Assembly (NCBI GenBank): GCA_021404685.1
Contig: QWHC01000001.1
Coordinates: forward strand, 248,001-312,000
Source: Chloroflexi bacterium CFX4
GTDB lineage: Bacteria > Chloroflexota > Anaerolineae > Aggregatilineales > UBA2796
Direction: 5' to 3'
Length of the DNA: 64,000 nt
Position 1 is the stretch's first letter; each line of letters starts with the position of its first letter. A program made the translations under genes and the position numbers. Under the pieces are notes generated by a model. It saw nothing but the letters and a program-made list of their open reading frames with translations, ran no database searches and was not told the origin of the DNA. Shown here in pieces: positions 35,475 through 43,991 of this stretch.

Positions 35475-36419
35475 CTAGCGCCACGGCGCGTGCGAGAGGT
35501 ATTTGTAGGCAGAGTCTGGAAAGATGGTGACAATCACGCCAGGCGCTTCACGAGCAGCCAACGCTTCCGCCACTTGCAGCGCGCCAACGACTGCCGCCGC
35601 GGCACTGATGCCCACCAACACGCCTTCTTCTTTTGCCAAGCGGCGCGCCATCGCATAGGTTTCGTCCGTGCTGATGCCAAGCTGCCGATCTGCGATGGCT
35701 GGCTCGTAAATGCCCGGCTGGATGGCAGTCTCCATGTGCTTCAAGCCTTCCAGCCCGTGAAAAGGCGAGTCAGGCTGCACAGCGATGACCTGCACCGCTG
35801 GGTTGAAGTCCTTCAGGCGGCGGCTGGTGCCCATAAAGGTGCCTGTTGTGCCTAGCCCGGCGATGAAATGTGTGAGGCTGCCACTGGTTTGCTCCCAAAT
35901 TTCCACGCCCGTGCTGTGGTAGTGTGCTTGCCAATTGGCGGGATTGTTATACTGATCGCCGTAGAAATAGCGATCAGGTTCGCGGGCAACCAACTCACGC
36001 ACTGCACGGATAGCGCCATCCGAGCCTTCCAACGGATCGGTCAGCACCAGTTCTGCACCGTAAGCGTTCAGGATGGCAAGGCGCTCTGGGCTGGCGTTGG
36101 CAGGCACAAAGAGCTTTACATGAATGCCGCGTAGCGCGCCCAGCATGGCATAGGCGATGCCCGTATTGCCGCTGGTGCTGTCTACCAACGTCATGCCGCG
36201 CCGCAGTTTGCCTTCACGCTCTGCGGTGCGGATGATGTTCAAAGCGGCACGGTCTTTCACGCTGCCGCCCGGATTCGTCCATTCTGCTTTGGCATAAATG
36301 CCGATGTTCGGCGGCAAGTGTGCCGTGATGTGCCGCAAATGCAGCAGCGGTGTATTGCCAATCAACGACTCAAGGTCGGTGGTGTGTGTGTTAATCTGTG
36401 GAACTGCCTGCACAGCCAT
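35475..36419 (-). CDS. Cysteine synthase (O-acetylserine sulfhydrylase family)
   Basis: PLP enzyme that makes cysteine from O-acetyl- or O-phosphoserine and sulfide. PLP lysine K55 lies in NPGGSVKDRAA. The substrate loop is STSGNTGIAYA, the phosphate-binding loop GLGTTGTFMGTSRRL, and the C-terminal Ser motif GISAAAAV. Length 314 aa. It is near CysM/CysK2-type sequences by overall look, but the subtype is not decided. ATG 36419 has AGAGG eight bases upstream; the frame continues to 36500 through the leader RNA and is not used. Its leader has a terminator and competing helices. Confidence 0.93.
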   Translation of the reverse strand: MAVQAVPQINTHTTDLESLIGNTPLLHLRHITAHLPPNIGIYAKAEWTNPGGSVKDRAALNIIRTAEREGKLRRGMTLVDSTSGNTGIAYAMLGALRGIHVKLFVPANASPERLAILNAYGAELVLTDPLEGSDGAIRAVRELVAREPDRYFYGDQYNNPANWQAHYHSTGVEIWEQTSGSLTHFIAGLGTTGTFMGTSRRLKDFNPAVQVIAVQPDSPFHGLEGLKHMETAIQPGIYEPAIADRQLGISTDETYAMARRLAKEEGVLVGISAAAAVVGALQVAEALAAREAPGVIVTIFPDSAYKYLSHAPWR

Positions 36420-36740
36420 TCGGAATACCTCTCCGTCTTGTCTCATCTTTTGTGTGTGCGTCGGACAAACAAAAAGCGCACACCAAGCCCATAGACACAA
36501 AAAAACACCGCACGTCCTTCAGGAATGCCAAATAAGCTACCCGCCTGCGGGCGCTTATTCAGGGACGTTCGGCGCTTCAGATGTCGGCTGGTGTGCGCTG
36601 CCTAGCGTAAATGGCTAGGGAAAACGCTCAGTTCAGCGTGCCTTGAAGCAAAGCCTTACGCCCCTGCTTCAGACACAAGCAAGCCTGCTGAATCATATTG
36701 GTCTCAATCCTTCATTTGCTTTCGCAAAGGTTTAGAAAGA
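36420..36740 (-). promoter_or_regulatory. Structured leader with terminator and competing pairings before cysteine synthase
   Basis: Read 5' to 3' on the minus strand. Hairpins come first: TGAAGCA/TGCTTCA, ACGCT/AGCGT and CCTAGC/GCTAGG. A terminator follows: stem 36574-36563 with 36517-36506 (11 pairs, one mismatch, enclosing an AATAAGC/GCTTATT arm), then seven T at 36505-36499. The coding start is a further 80 bases on. GGTGTGCGC (36484-36476) is the exact complement of GCGCACACC (36598-36590), which encloses the terminator. Its GTGTGCG can instead pair with CGCACAC (36460-36454), near the SD. This looks like a cis-regulatory RNA or a small RNA with its own end. No known riboswitch or T-box core was recognised. 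Confidence 0.5.
36499..36574 (-). terminator. Rho-independent terminator inside the cysteine synthase leader
   Basis: Branched stem of 11 base pairs plus an inner 7-bp arm with a CCCG-CAGG-CGGG tip, followed by TTTTTTT. It lies upstream of the coding region, as an attenuator would. Confidence 0.75.
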
Positions 36741-36909
36741 TAGTGATGAGCAAATCTTACACAAGTTCAGTGGGAATGTCAAACTGCCCTGTGAAAACCA
36801 ACAGGCACGGCAGGGCAGCGTTCCCTGAGCGTTGGGCAAGCGTTGCTTGTGAAGCCGACCAATGATGCGGTATGGTAGTAGGCAACCCGTACCTGAACAG
36901 GATAGCCCT

Positions 36910-38574
36910 ATGACCACAGAGGACACCCGCACGCCATCTGCGGGCAAGATTGCACGTTCCGCCGTCGTCGTGATAGGCATTCTCGCCTTTGGCAAGCTCT
37001 TTAGCCTCTCCGAGAAATGGATCGGCTTGGATCGCTTTGGCGTCGGCGTGGATTGGGATACCTTCGCGGCTGCCAACCAACTGCCCGAACAACTCTACAA
37101 CCTGATCGGCGGCGGCGCGCTTGCCTTCGCCTTCATCCCGATCTTTAGCGGCTTGTTGGCGCGTGGCAACCGCGATCAGGCATGGAAATTGGCTGCCAAT
37201 GTGCTGAACACGATCTTTTTGGCAGCCTTCCTGCTCAGCGCTGTGGTCTTTGTCTTTGCGCCGCAGATTATCAGCAGCCTGATCGCACCCGGCTTTGCCT
37301 CGCCTTTTGCGCCGAGTCAGGCTTTAGACGATCCACTGAGCGGCGAGCTGTTCATCTACCTTGCCCGCCCGAACTTAGTGATGCAAACAGCCAACCTCAT
37401 GCGAATCTTGCTGCTCAGCTTAATGATCTTCTCGGTGAGTGGCTTGTGCAGCGGCATTTTGCACACGCACCAACATTTTGTGGCACCCGCGCTTGCCCCG
37501 ATCATGTATGATGTGGGCAATTTGCTGGGTGTTGCTTTCCTTGCGCGCTTCTTCGGCATTTATGGTGCGGCAATTGGCGCAGTGATCGGTGCGGGGCTGC
37601 ATTTGGGCATTCAAATTCCGGCGCTCATCCGCGTCCGTGCGCGTTGGCTACCCTACCTGAATTGGCGCAACGCCGAACTGCGCGAGGTCATTCGCCTGAT
37701 GATTCCGCGTGCGCTCGGCTTGGCGCTCGCTAACATAGACCTGCTGATCGCCTATAATATTGCCTCTACCCTTGAATCTGGTTCGGTATCTGCTTTCAAT
37801 CGCGGCTGGACGCTCATGCAACTTCCGCAAACGCTGATCGGCACAGCAATGGGCATCGTCATCTTTCCAACGCTTGCCGCCCTAAGCGCCAATGGCGATC
37901 TGAACGGGAAACGGGCTGCGATGTCTGGCGCGCTGCGCTTTGTGCTGATCGCCTCGATCCCGGCGGCGCTCATGATGGTCGTGGCAGGGCGTCCGTTGGT
38001 GGCAATATTAGAGGGCGGTGCCTTTGATCCTGCCAGCGCGGATCGTGTTTTTGCGGTTTTGCAGATGTTTGCGCTGGGCATCCTGACGTGGAGCGCGCTG
38101 GAGATTGTGGCACGCAGCTTCTACGCTGATAAGGACATGATCACGCCGCTGATCTCGGCGGCGATTGAAACGGTTTTGTTCCTAGTCTTGGCGCTCCTTC
38201 TGACGCAGCCGCTGCGGACAGCAGGCTTGGCATTGGCAAACAGCATCGCGGTTGGCGTGCAAGTCTCGATCTTGGTGGTGGTGCTGCGGCGGCGCTGGCA
38301 AGGCATGGATGAGGGCGCGCTGCTCAAGAGCATCCTCAAGGCATGCATTGGCTCAGCGGTGATGGTTGCCGCCATGTTGGCAGCCGCGCCGATCATTGAA
38401 TCGGTGGCGCTGCCCTTTGATCGGCGTTTGGTGTTGCTGGTGCAAGCAGGCGTCCAAATCGGGATCGGTGGCGTGGTCTATTTGGGGATGATGGTGCTGC
38501 TGCGAACGGAAGAGGTGCTGCAACTGCCGCGTCTGATCTTGGCGCGGCGGCGCATTCAGACAGTGGGTGATTAG
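36910..38574 (+). CDS. murJ: Lipid II flippase MurJ/MviN
   Basis: Flips the peptidoglycan precursor lipid II across the membrane. 554 residues with about 14 hydrophobic helices. MurJ-like features: DTFAAANQLPEQLYNLIGGGALAFAFIPIF at the start of the transport cavity (family: A-x-x-IPNxxRxLFAEGAxxxAFIP) and SGLCSGILHTHQHFVAPALAPIMYDVGNL. The family Arg in the first motif is absent here (PEQLYNLIGGGAL), as in many non-proteobacterial MurJ. ATG 36910 has AGGA eight bases before it. It shows that peptidoglycan is made. Confidence 0.9.
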   Translation: MTTEDTRTPSAGKIARSAVVVIGILAFGKLFSLSEKWIGLDRFGVGVDWDTFAAANQLPEQLYNLIGGGALAFAFIPIFSGLLARGNRDQAWKLAANVLNTIFLAAFLLSAVVFVFAPQIISSLIAPGFASPFAPSQALDDPLSGELFIYLARPNLVMQTANLMRILLLSLMIFSVSGLCSGILHTHQHFVAPALAPIMYDVGNLLGVAFLARFFGIYGAAIGAVIGAGLHLGIQIPALIRVRARWLPYLNWRNAELREVIRLMIPRALGLALANIDLLIAYNIASTLESGSVSAFNRGWTLMQLPQTLIGTAMGIVIFPTLAALSANGDLNGKRAAMSGALRFVLIASIPAALMMVVAGRPLVAILEGGAFDPASADRVFAVLQMFALGILTWSALEIVARSFYADKDMITPLISAAIETVLFLVLALLLTQPLRTAGLALANSIAVGVQVSILVVVLRRRWQGMDEGALLKSILKACIGSAVMVAAMLAAAPIIESVALPFDRRLVLLVQAGVQIGIGGVVYLGMMVLLRTEEVLQLPRLILARRRIQTVGD

Positions 38575-38594
38575 GTTTATGGGCTAAAAAGAGT

Positions 38595-40418
38595 ATGCCA
38601 AAACGCCTTTTCAAGCGGGCTGCCTTGTTAAGCGCTTTCGTTGCGTTGTTGGTTGGGCTGACGGTTAGTGTGGCGCGTGCCACACAGCGCGAGTACGCCT
38701 GTTTGCGCTTCTACTACAATGCGCGCCAACACTGGGTGATGGATTTGAACAGCGGCGTTTATATGCATGATCGGCGCGTGACCGGCTCACCGTTGGACAT
38801 TCGGCGCGGCGCGGTCTCGCCCGATGGTGCGTACATCGCCTATGTCAATCAGGCGCACACCGGGCGCTACAGCCTCTATGTGCAGCCCAACGATCTGCCA
38901 CCAAGCCAAAATGCGCCTTCTTTCTGCAACGATTTGATGACTTGCTGGCGTTCGCAGCCGCCGCGCACAGGCGCACAGCGCTTGCAACTCAGCACACCTG
39001 TCATCGGCATGGGCTGGGCGCCCAGCAGCGATCTGCTCGGCTATGTGTGGCTCGTCCGCAGCGGCGTGATCAAGGCGGCTGCCAACACACCTGACGGCAC
39101 GCTGATCGCTGAGCAAACAGTGGTTGGTGATTACCTGCACTTTCATGGCTGGGCAGAAGCAGGGCGCTATCTGCTATTCAGCACGCAGGACAACCTGTTC
39201 CGCCTGACCCTACACTTTTGGGCGCCGCGTGAAGACGCCATCCACAGCTATACAATCGGTGCGGTGCGCGGTGTGCCGCCCTACATCGCCTTTGCGGTTG
39301 CGCCACAGGTTGGGCGTGCCGCCGCCGTCATCGCGGATTCAAACGGTCTGCCAAACCTGTATGTCGCCTCGGCAGAGGGCGGCATCGAGCGCCGCGAGAA
39401 CTTGCCGCCACACATTGATTGGCGCTTCAATTGGTCACCAACGGGTGAGGCAGTAGGCGTCTACCACTTTGATCCGCCCTATTGGCATTTCAGCGTGTAT
39501 AGCGTGACAGGCGAGACGCACCGCACCATCGGTGGCGTGACGACCGGCGGTGACCTCATGCTGCGCGATGGCTTGCGCGCCTTCTATTGGGCAGCTGATG
39601 GCAAATCGGCAGCTTTTGTGCGGCGCAGCCGAGATGGGGCGGGCGAATTGATGCGCTACCGTCTGGCAGATCGGCAAGTCACACCCATTCGTGGGGCAGT
39701 CACCGCCGCCTATGAAAGCTATCAGCGTGGGCAAGTTGCGCTGGTGCGTCAGGTGGGTGCAGGCATGGCGCTGGAGGTGCTGGACGTGGCGAGCGGCGCG
39801 CACAAGCAACTCACAACGCATCAGCAATTCCGAGAAGTGCTGTGGCTGCGCGGCGCGCAAGCGCTCAGCTATGTTGCCCAAGAAGAGGGCGCCTTTGTGG
39901 TCGGTCATGTGGACTTGATCAGCGGCGCGCACCAGACCTTGATCCGCGCTGAGCGCCTTTACGAAATGCTGCGCCAAGAGCCTGCTACAGGCGGGCTAAC
40001 GCTGTGGTGGCGCGCCGAAGACGGGCGAACTTACCTTGATGGCTACACGCCGAACGGCGAACGCGCCTACCGCTATCGGCTGCTCTCAGGGCGCGGCAGC
40101 AATCCGCCGATCCTGTTCAGCGCGGCAGATGGACAGGCGGCGATCATTATGTCTACCGATGGTTTAGGGCGCGAATACTTACAGATCGCAGTGGGTGATG
40201 GTGAACGTGCTGCCATGATTGACGAGGACGAACGGCGCTCTACGATGGCGCTGTGGTCACCGGATAATGAGCAAGTGGCGCTGCTGACCTCACCGCTGAC
40301 CAACACAGGTGGCTCGGCACGGCAGCGGTTGCGCGTGCTAAGCGCCGATGGCGACCTGCTGCGTGATTTCACCGCGATCAAGGTCGGTTTGCTCTCCGCT
40401 TGGACGCGCTGCGAGTGA
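38595..40418 (+). CDS. Exported TolB/WD40-like beta-propeller protein
   Basis: 607 residues. An N-terminal signal or anchor helix (KRAALLSAFVALLVGLTVSVARA) is followed by repeated blades with SPDGAYIAYVNQ, APSSDLLGYVW, SPTGEAVGVYHF, AADGKSAAFVRR and SPDNEQVALLTSP. The S/A-P/A-D/S-G-x-x-(I/V/L)-A/G pattern is that of TolB-type propellers, which bind proteins or peptides. It starts 20 bases after murJ and its end is 52 bases from the lipoprotein gene, so murJ-propeller-lipoprotein may be one envelope operon. Partner unknown. Confidence 0.8.
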   Translation: MPKRLFKRAALLSAFVALLVGLTVSVARATQREYACLRFYYNARQHWVMDLNSGVYMHDRRVTGSPLDIRRGAVSPDGAYIAYVNQAHTGRYSLYVQPNDLPPSQNAPSFCNDLMTCWRSQPPRTGAQRLQLSTPVIGMGWAPSSDLLGYVWLVRSGVIKAAANTPDGTLIAEQTVVGDYLHFHGWAEAGRYLLFSTQDNLFRLTLHFWAPREDAIHSYTIGAVRGVPPYIAFAVAPQVGRAAAVIADSNGLPNLYVASAEGGIERRENLPPHIDWRFNWSPTGEAVGVYHFDPPYWHFSVYSVTGETHRTIGGVTTGGDLMLRDGLRAFYWAADGKSAAFVRRSRDGAGELMRYRLADRQVTPIRGAVTAAYESYQRGQVALVRQVGAGMALEVLDVASGAHKQLTTHQQFREVLWLRGAQALSYVAQEEGAFVVGHVDLISGAHQTLIRAERLYEMLRQEPATGGLTLWWRAEDGRTYLDGYTPNGERAYRYRLLSGRGSNPPILFSAADGQAAIIMSTDGLGREYLQIAVGDGERAAMIDEDERRSTMALWSPDNEQVALLTSPLTNTGGSARQRLRVLSADGDLLRDFTAIKVGLLSAWTRCE

Positions 40419-40470
40419 GGGCGTGGCACAAAGCGCCATTCAGCGCTATGCTTGTGGGCGGAGTGATACG

Positions 40471-41910
40471 ATGCCTGTTTTTTCTACCCGCCCTTGGCAA
40501 ACGTTGGCGATGCTGTGCCTTGTGGCGCTCAGTGCAGCGTGCAGCGGCATCAGCGACCTGATCGGGCAGCGCCCTTCGCGCCCGACGCCTACGTTGCCGC
40601 CCTTTGCCACTGCCACACCCGGCGGGCGCATCTCCGTGCCACTTGGCACACCTGCCAATGGCACAAACCTGCCACCCGTTGATTCGGCGCCCGCCATTGG
40701 GCAAATCGTTGCGCCCGCTGCTACGGCAACCGCGCTATCCGCCACCATCAGCGCAGCGACGGCAGCCGCCCTTGCGCCTTTTGCGCCGCCGCAGTTCCTA
40801 CCCGGCGATTGTCCACCGCTCGGCAACCCACCACCGCCACCGCCGCCTAGCAGCTTCAGCCAATACCCAGAGGTGATCAGCCTCTACCTTTCAGCCGGCG
40901 GCGCAACCACAGTCCTAGAGGCGGCACTGCGCGCCTGGGGCGCCGTGCGAGATGCCGCCATTGTCCAAACCGATACCGACCTGACCGGCGATGGCACGCC
41001 CGAAATTATCATCACTGCCTATGATCCTGTCCGCTATCAGGCAGGCGCGCCCTCACCCGGAATGCTGCTGGTCTATGGCTGCGCCCAGCGTGGCTATCGG
41101 CTGCTGTACAGCACCATCTACAGCCCAGAGAGCCTGTTGCCCGTCCTGCACCGCGTTGGCGATATGAACGGTGATACCCGTGCCGAATTGGTATACAGCC
41201 AGCGCGTCTGTACAGCGGCAGGCTGCGCCACCCGCGCTCAAATCCTCTCGTGGAGCGCGACGCTTGGGCAGTTCCGCCCATTGAACAGCGTGCCGATTGA
41301 TGCGACGGATGCGCGTATCGGAATCGGCGATCCAGATGGCGACGGCATTCTTGAATTGGCAGTTACCTACAATCCACCGCTGGATTTTGGCGGTGCGCCG
41401 CCGCGCCGTTCGGTCGTTTATTGGGATTGGGATGGCAGCGCCTATCGAGAGGCGTTGATCACCCTTGAGCCTGCCACCTATCGCATTCACGCGCTGCACG
41501 ATGCGGATCAGCTTTTTGCGGCGGAAAACTGGCGTGATGCAATCCGCCTTTACGACCGTGTGCGCGACGATCCCGCGCTGTTAGGCTGGTCACCACCGAA
41601 CGAGGCGGCTATGCTGCGCGCTTATGCCACCCTTCGCAAGGCATACGCCAACCTTGCCGCTGGGCAGCGCCGTAATGCCGATCTCGCCATTGAGTCGCTC
41701 ATCGCCGAAAATCCGCCCGCCACGCCCGCCGAAGGCTACGCGCTGATCGGGCGCACCTTTCTGGAGACGCTTAACCGTACCCGTGACCGCGCCCGCGCCT
41801 GCGCCGCCGCACGCAGCCTTGCCCAAGCGCGCCCAGAGACTTTATCGGCATTGAACAGCTACGGCACGGCACGCACCTACACCTTTGAGGATTTATGCCC
41901 ATTTAATTAG
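40471..41910 (+). CDS. Lipoprotein with Asp-rich calcium-loop-like repeats and C-terminal TPR region
   Basis: 479 residues. Lipoprotein signal: hydrophobic core LAMLCLVALSAAC with lipobox LSAAC, Cys near residue 24. A Pro/Thr/Ala linker follows. Three D-x-(D/N)-G-D-x-x-x-E units then occur (DLTGDGTPEIII, DMNGDTRAELVY, DPDGDGILELAV), as in FG-GAP/VCBS beta-propeller blades that bind Ca2+. The C-terminal 110 residues are helical and TPR-like (RDAIRLYDRVRDDPALLGW). GGAG lies seven bases before ATG 40471; the frame upstream overlaps the propeller gene and is not used. The lgt gene at 57.4 kb would lipidate it. Confidence 0.8.
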   Translation: MPVFSTRPWQTLAMLCLVALSAACSGISDLIGQRPSRPTPTLPPFATATPGGRISVPLGTPANGTNLPPVDSAPAIGQIVAPAATATALSATISAATAAALAPFAPPQFLPGDCPPLGNPPPPPPPSSFSQYPEVISLYLSAGGATTVLEAALRAWGAVRDAAIVQTDTDLTGDGTPEIIITAYDPVRYQAGAPSPGMLLVYGCAQRGYRLLYSTIYSPESLLPVLHRVGDMNGDTRAELVYSQRVCTAAGCATRAQILSWSATLGQFRPLNSVPIDATDARIGIGDPDGDGILELAVTYNPPLDFGGAPPRRSVVYWDWDGSAYREALITLEPATYRIHALHDADQLFAAENWRDAIRLYDRVRDDPALLGWSPPNEAAMLRAYATLRKAYANLAAGQRRNADLAIESLIAENPPATPAEGYALIGRTFLETLNRTRDRARACAAARSLAQARPETLSALNSYGTARTYTFEDLCPFN

Positions 41911-41944
41911 GGATGGGCGCCCCGTGACGTGGACGCCCGCCCGT

Positions 41945-43768
41945 TTAGCTGTTGAAGGCGGTTGCGGTGGGTGTTGGCGTTGGCGTTGGGCGGCGCAGTT
42001 CTTGGGCGCTGAAACGCTCAACGATCACCTCTGCCAGCGGATTTGGCACCCGCGATTGTGTGGTGGCAAGGTAAATGCCAATCGCACCGCTTTCCCACTT
42101 CGGCTCCACAACGACTTCGATCACAAGCACATCGTTGATGTAGCCCTGCAACGTGCGCCGATTATCCACCAAACGCAGCCGATTCATCTCGCCGGCAGGC
42201 TTTGCCGCCTCAACAGTCGTCCACTTTTCGTCCATGCCGCGCAGTTCCGTCCATTCGCCGTCAGCGCGCACCCATAGGCTCACTTGCCCTGCACCATTCA
42301 CCGCAAAAACGTAATACTGATCATCGTTGCGATAGCGAAAGACAATGCCCGCGGCGCTCTCGCGCTGCCCTTCGGTGGAGAGTGTTAGGTCAGCCTCATA
42401 GATGTATTGGGTGGAGAAGCTATGCCCTTCAGGATCAAACAAGCTGGTGAGTGCCGTCGCCCGCAGGGTATGCCGAATACGGTAGATACCTTTCTCAGTA
42501 CGGGTGCTTTGCCCGCCCTCAATAATCGTCTCAACGCGGCGTTCAACATTGCGGTAAATATCGGGATTGTTGGTGGTGATGTCCCATGCGTAGTCGCGTT
42601 CGCCCTCAAAAGTCTCCACGAACTCAATCGGTCCGCGTGTCATAGAAGGCGCAAAGGGTTTGGTGGTGATGGGTGGCACCACCAAGGGAAAGGTTGGCTC
42701 CGGCGGCAACACAAGCGGAAGCAAACGGCTCGGCAGCAAGATCAGGATCAGCGCAGTGAGCGCAAAGAGCAGCGCGATCAGCGGCGGTGACCAAAAGCGC
42801 TTTGGTTTATCGGGCAGGTTTGGCAGCAACTCGGTTTGGAGCGGCATTCGGGTAGTATTGCCACTGCGCGGCTTGGCAGCCTCTACAATGACAGTTGAGA
42901 CGCTCAGCAGGCTCACTTCTTTGCCAAGAATGCGCGTCTCAACATCCGCCAAGAACGCCTCTACACTCTGATAGCGGTCATCGGCATCTTTGGCAAGCGC
43001 ACGGGCGATCACCGCGTCTGCATCAGCGGGCAAGTTTGCCACAAGATCGGTCACGGTTGGGATCGGATCGTTAACATGCTTCATCAGGATCGCAACGGTG
43101 CTATCGCCATCGTAGGGCGCTTTGCCGCTGAGCAGTTCAAACAAGATGACACCGAGCGAGTAAATATCGGCGCGGTGATCACTCTCGCTGCCGGTGCTTT
43201 GTTCAGGCGACATATAGATTGGCGTGCCGCTCGTAGTGCCGCTGCGTGTGATGCGTGCGCCTTCGACAAGGCGTGCGATGCCAAAATCCGCCAGCACGGG
43301 CTGCCCTTCGGCGTTGAACAAAATATTGCCCGGCGTCACGTCCCGATGCACCATCCCGCGTTTATGCGCGTAGGCAAGCCCGCTGCACACGCCGCGCATA
43401 ACCGTGCCAACTTCGGCAAGGCTCAGGCGTTCGCCGCGCTCACGGCGGCTTTCCATCAGTTGGCGCAGCGTTTGCCCTTCCACATAGGTCATCACCATGT
43501 AGTAGACGGTCTCGCCGTCACGCGCTATCGTGTCAAAATCGTAGACCTGCACAATGTTCGGGTGATTCAAGCTGGCGATCAGCTTTGCCTCGCGCTCAAA
43601 ACGCTGCTTAAAGTCTTTATCATCCGAGAGGTAGGTATGCAGCACCTTGACGGCAACCCAACGCTCAAGGTTGGTATCCCACGCCTTATAAACTGCCGCC
43701 ATGCCGCCCTTGCCAACACGCTCACGGATTTCATAGCGGTTCAGCCGCGTGCCAAGTAAATCCACCAT
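41945..43768 (-). CDS. Membrane Ser/Thr protein kinase with LamG/DUF1080-like sensor
   Basis: 607 residues. Kinase at 1-280: GKGGMAAVYKAW, K41, HRDVTPGN (D143) and DFG (D161). The usual Lys of HRDxKPxN is Thr (T145), a substitution seen in some bacterial kinases. A membrane helix spans about 328-353. The outer part (about 375-590) is a jelly-roll of LamG/3-keto-disaccharide-hydrolase type (AAGIVFRYRNDDQYYVFAVNG, WTTVEAAKPAGEMNRLRLVDN, GAIGIYLAT), which suggests sugar or surface-polymer sensing. It ends in a Thr/Pro tail. It converges with the lipoprotein gene. The kinase call is secure; the sensor call is by fold resemblance. Confidence 0.9.
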   Translation of the reverse strand: MVDLLGTRLNRYEIRERVGKGGMAAVYKAWDTNLERWVAVKVLHTYLSDDKDFKQRFEREAKLIASLNHPNIVQVYDFDTIARDGETVYYMVMTYVEGQTLRQLMESRRERGERLSLAEVGTVMRGVCSGLAYAHKRGMVHRDVTPGNILFNAEGQPVLADFGIARLVEGARITRSGTTSGTPIYMSPEQSTGSESDHRADIYSLGVILFELLSGKAPYDGDSTVAILMKHVNDPIPTVTDLVANLPADADAVIARALAKDADDRYQSVEAFLADVETRILGKEVSLLSVSTVIVEAAKPRSGNTTRMPLQTELLPNLPDKPKRFWSPPLIALLFALTALILILLPSRLLPLVLPPEPTFPLVVPPITTKPFAPSMTRGPIEFVETFEGERDYAWDITTNNPDIYRNVERRVETIIEGGQSTRTEKGIYRIRHTLRATALTSLFDPEGHSFSTQYIYEADLTLSTEGQRESAAGIVFRYRNDDQYYVFAVNGAGQVSLWVRADGEWTELRGMDEKWTTVEAAKPAGEMNRLRLVDNRRTLQGYINDVLVIEVVVEPKWESGAIGIYLATTQSRVPNPLAEVIVERFSAQELRRPTPTPTPTATAFNS

Positions 43769-43922
43769 AGCTCTGCACCCTCACTGCCTTCTCTGCTCAG
43801 CACCGTGCGTTAATCTATATACGCAATTTTACACTGAAAGGTCATTTCACACGCTGCCAACGTGCTGTTATAGACGCCATGCGCTAAATTGATCTTTCAG
43901 GCTGTAAAAATTTTTACATTAT

Positions 43923-43954
43923 TTGCAACGCTTAACACACCTTAAGCGTATAAT
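43923..43954 (+). promoter_or_regulatory. Promoter before the DUF3352 gene
   Basis: A perfect -10 TATAAT (43949-43954) with a TTGCAA hexamer (43923-43928) at a long 20-base spacing. The GAGGTG SD (43983-43988) follows. Confidence 0.5.
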
Positions 43955-43991
43955 GACCTATGGACGTATATACACGAAGTTCGAGGTGTGT

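Noticed and set aside
36499-36740. T-box or 6S RNA identity for the cysteine synthase leader
   Set aside because: No T-box sequence (AGGGTGGNACC type) or specifier hairpin was found, and the hairpins lie in a row rather than forming the long rod of 6S RNA. I therefore call it only a structured leader.
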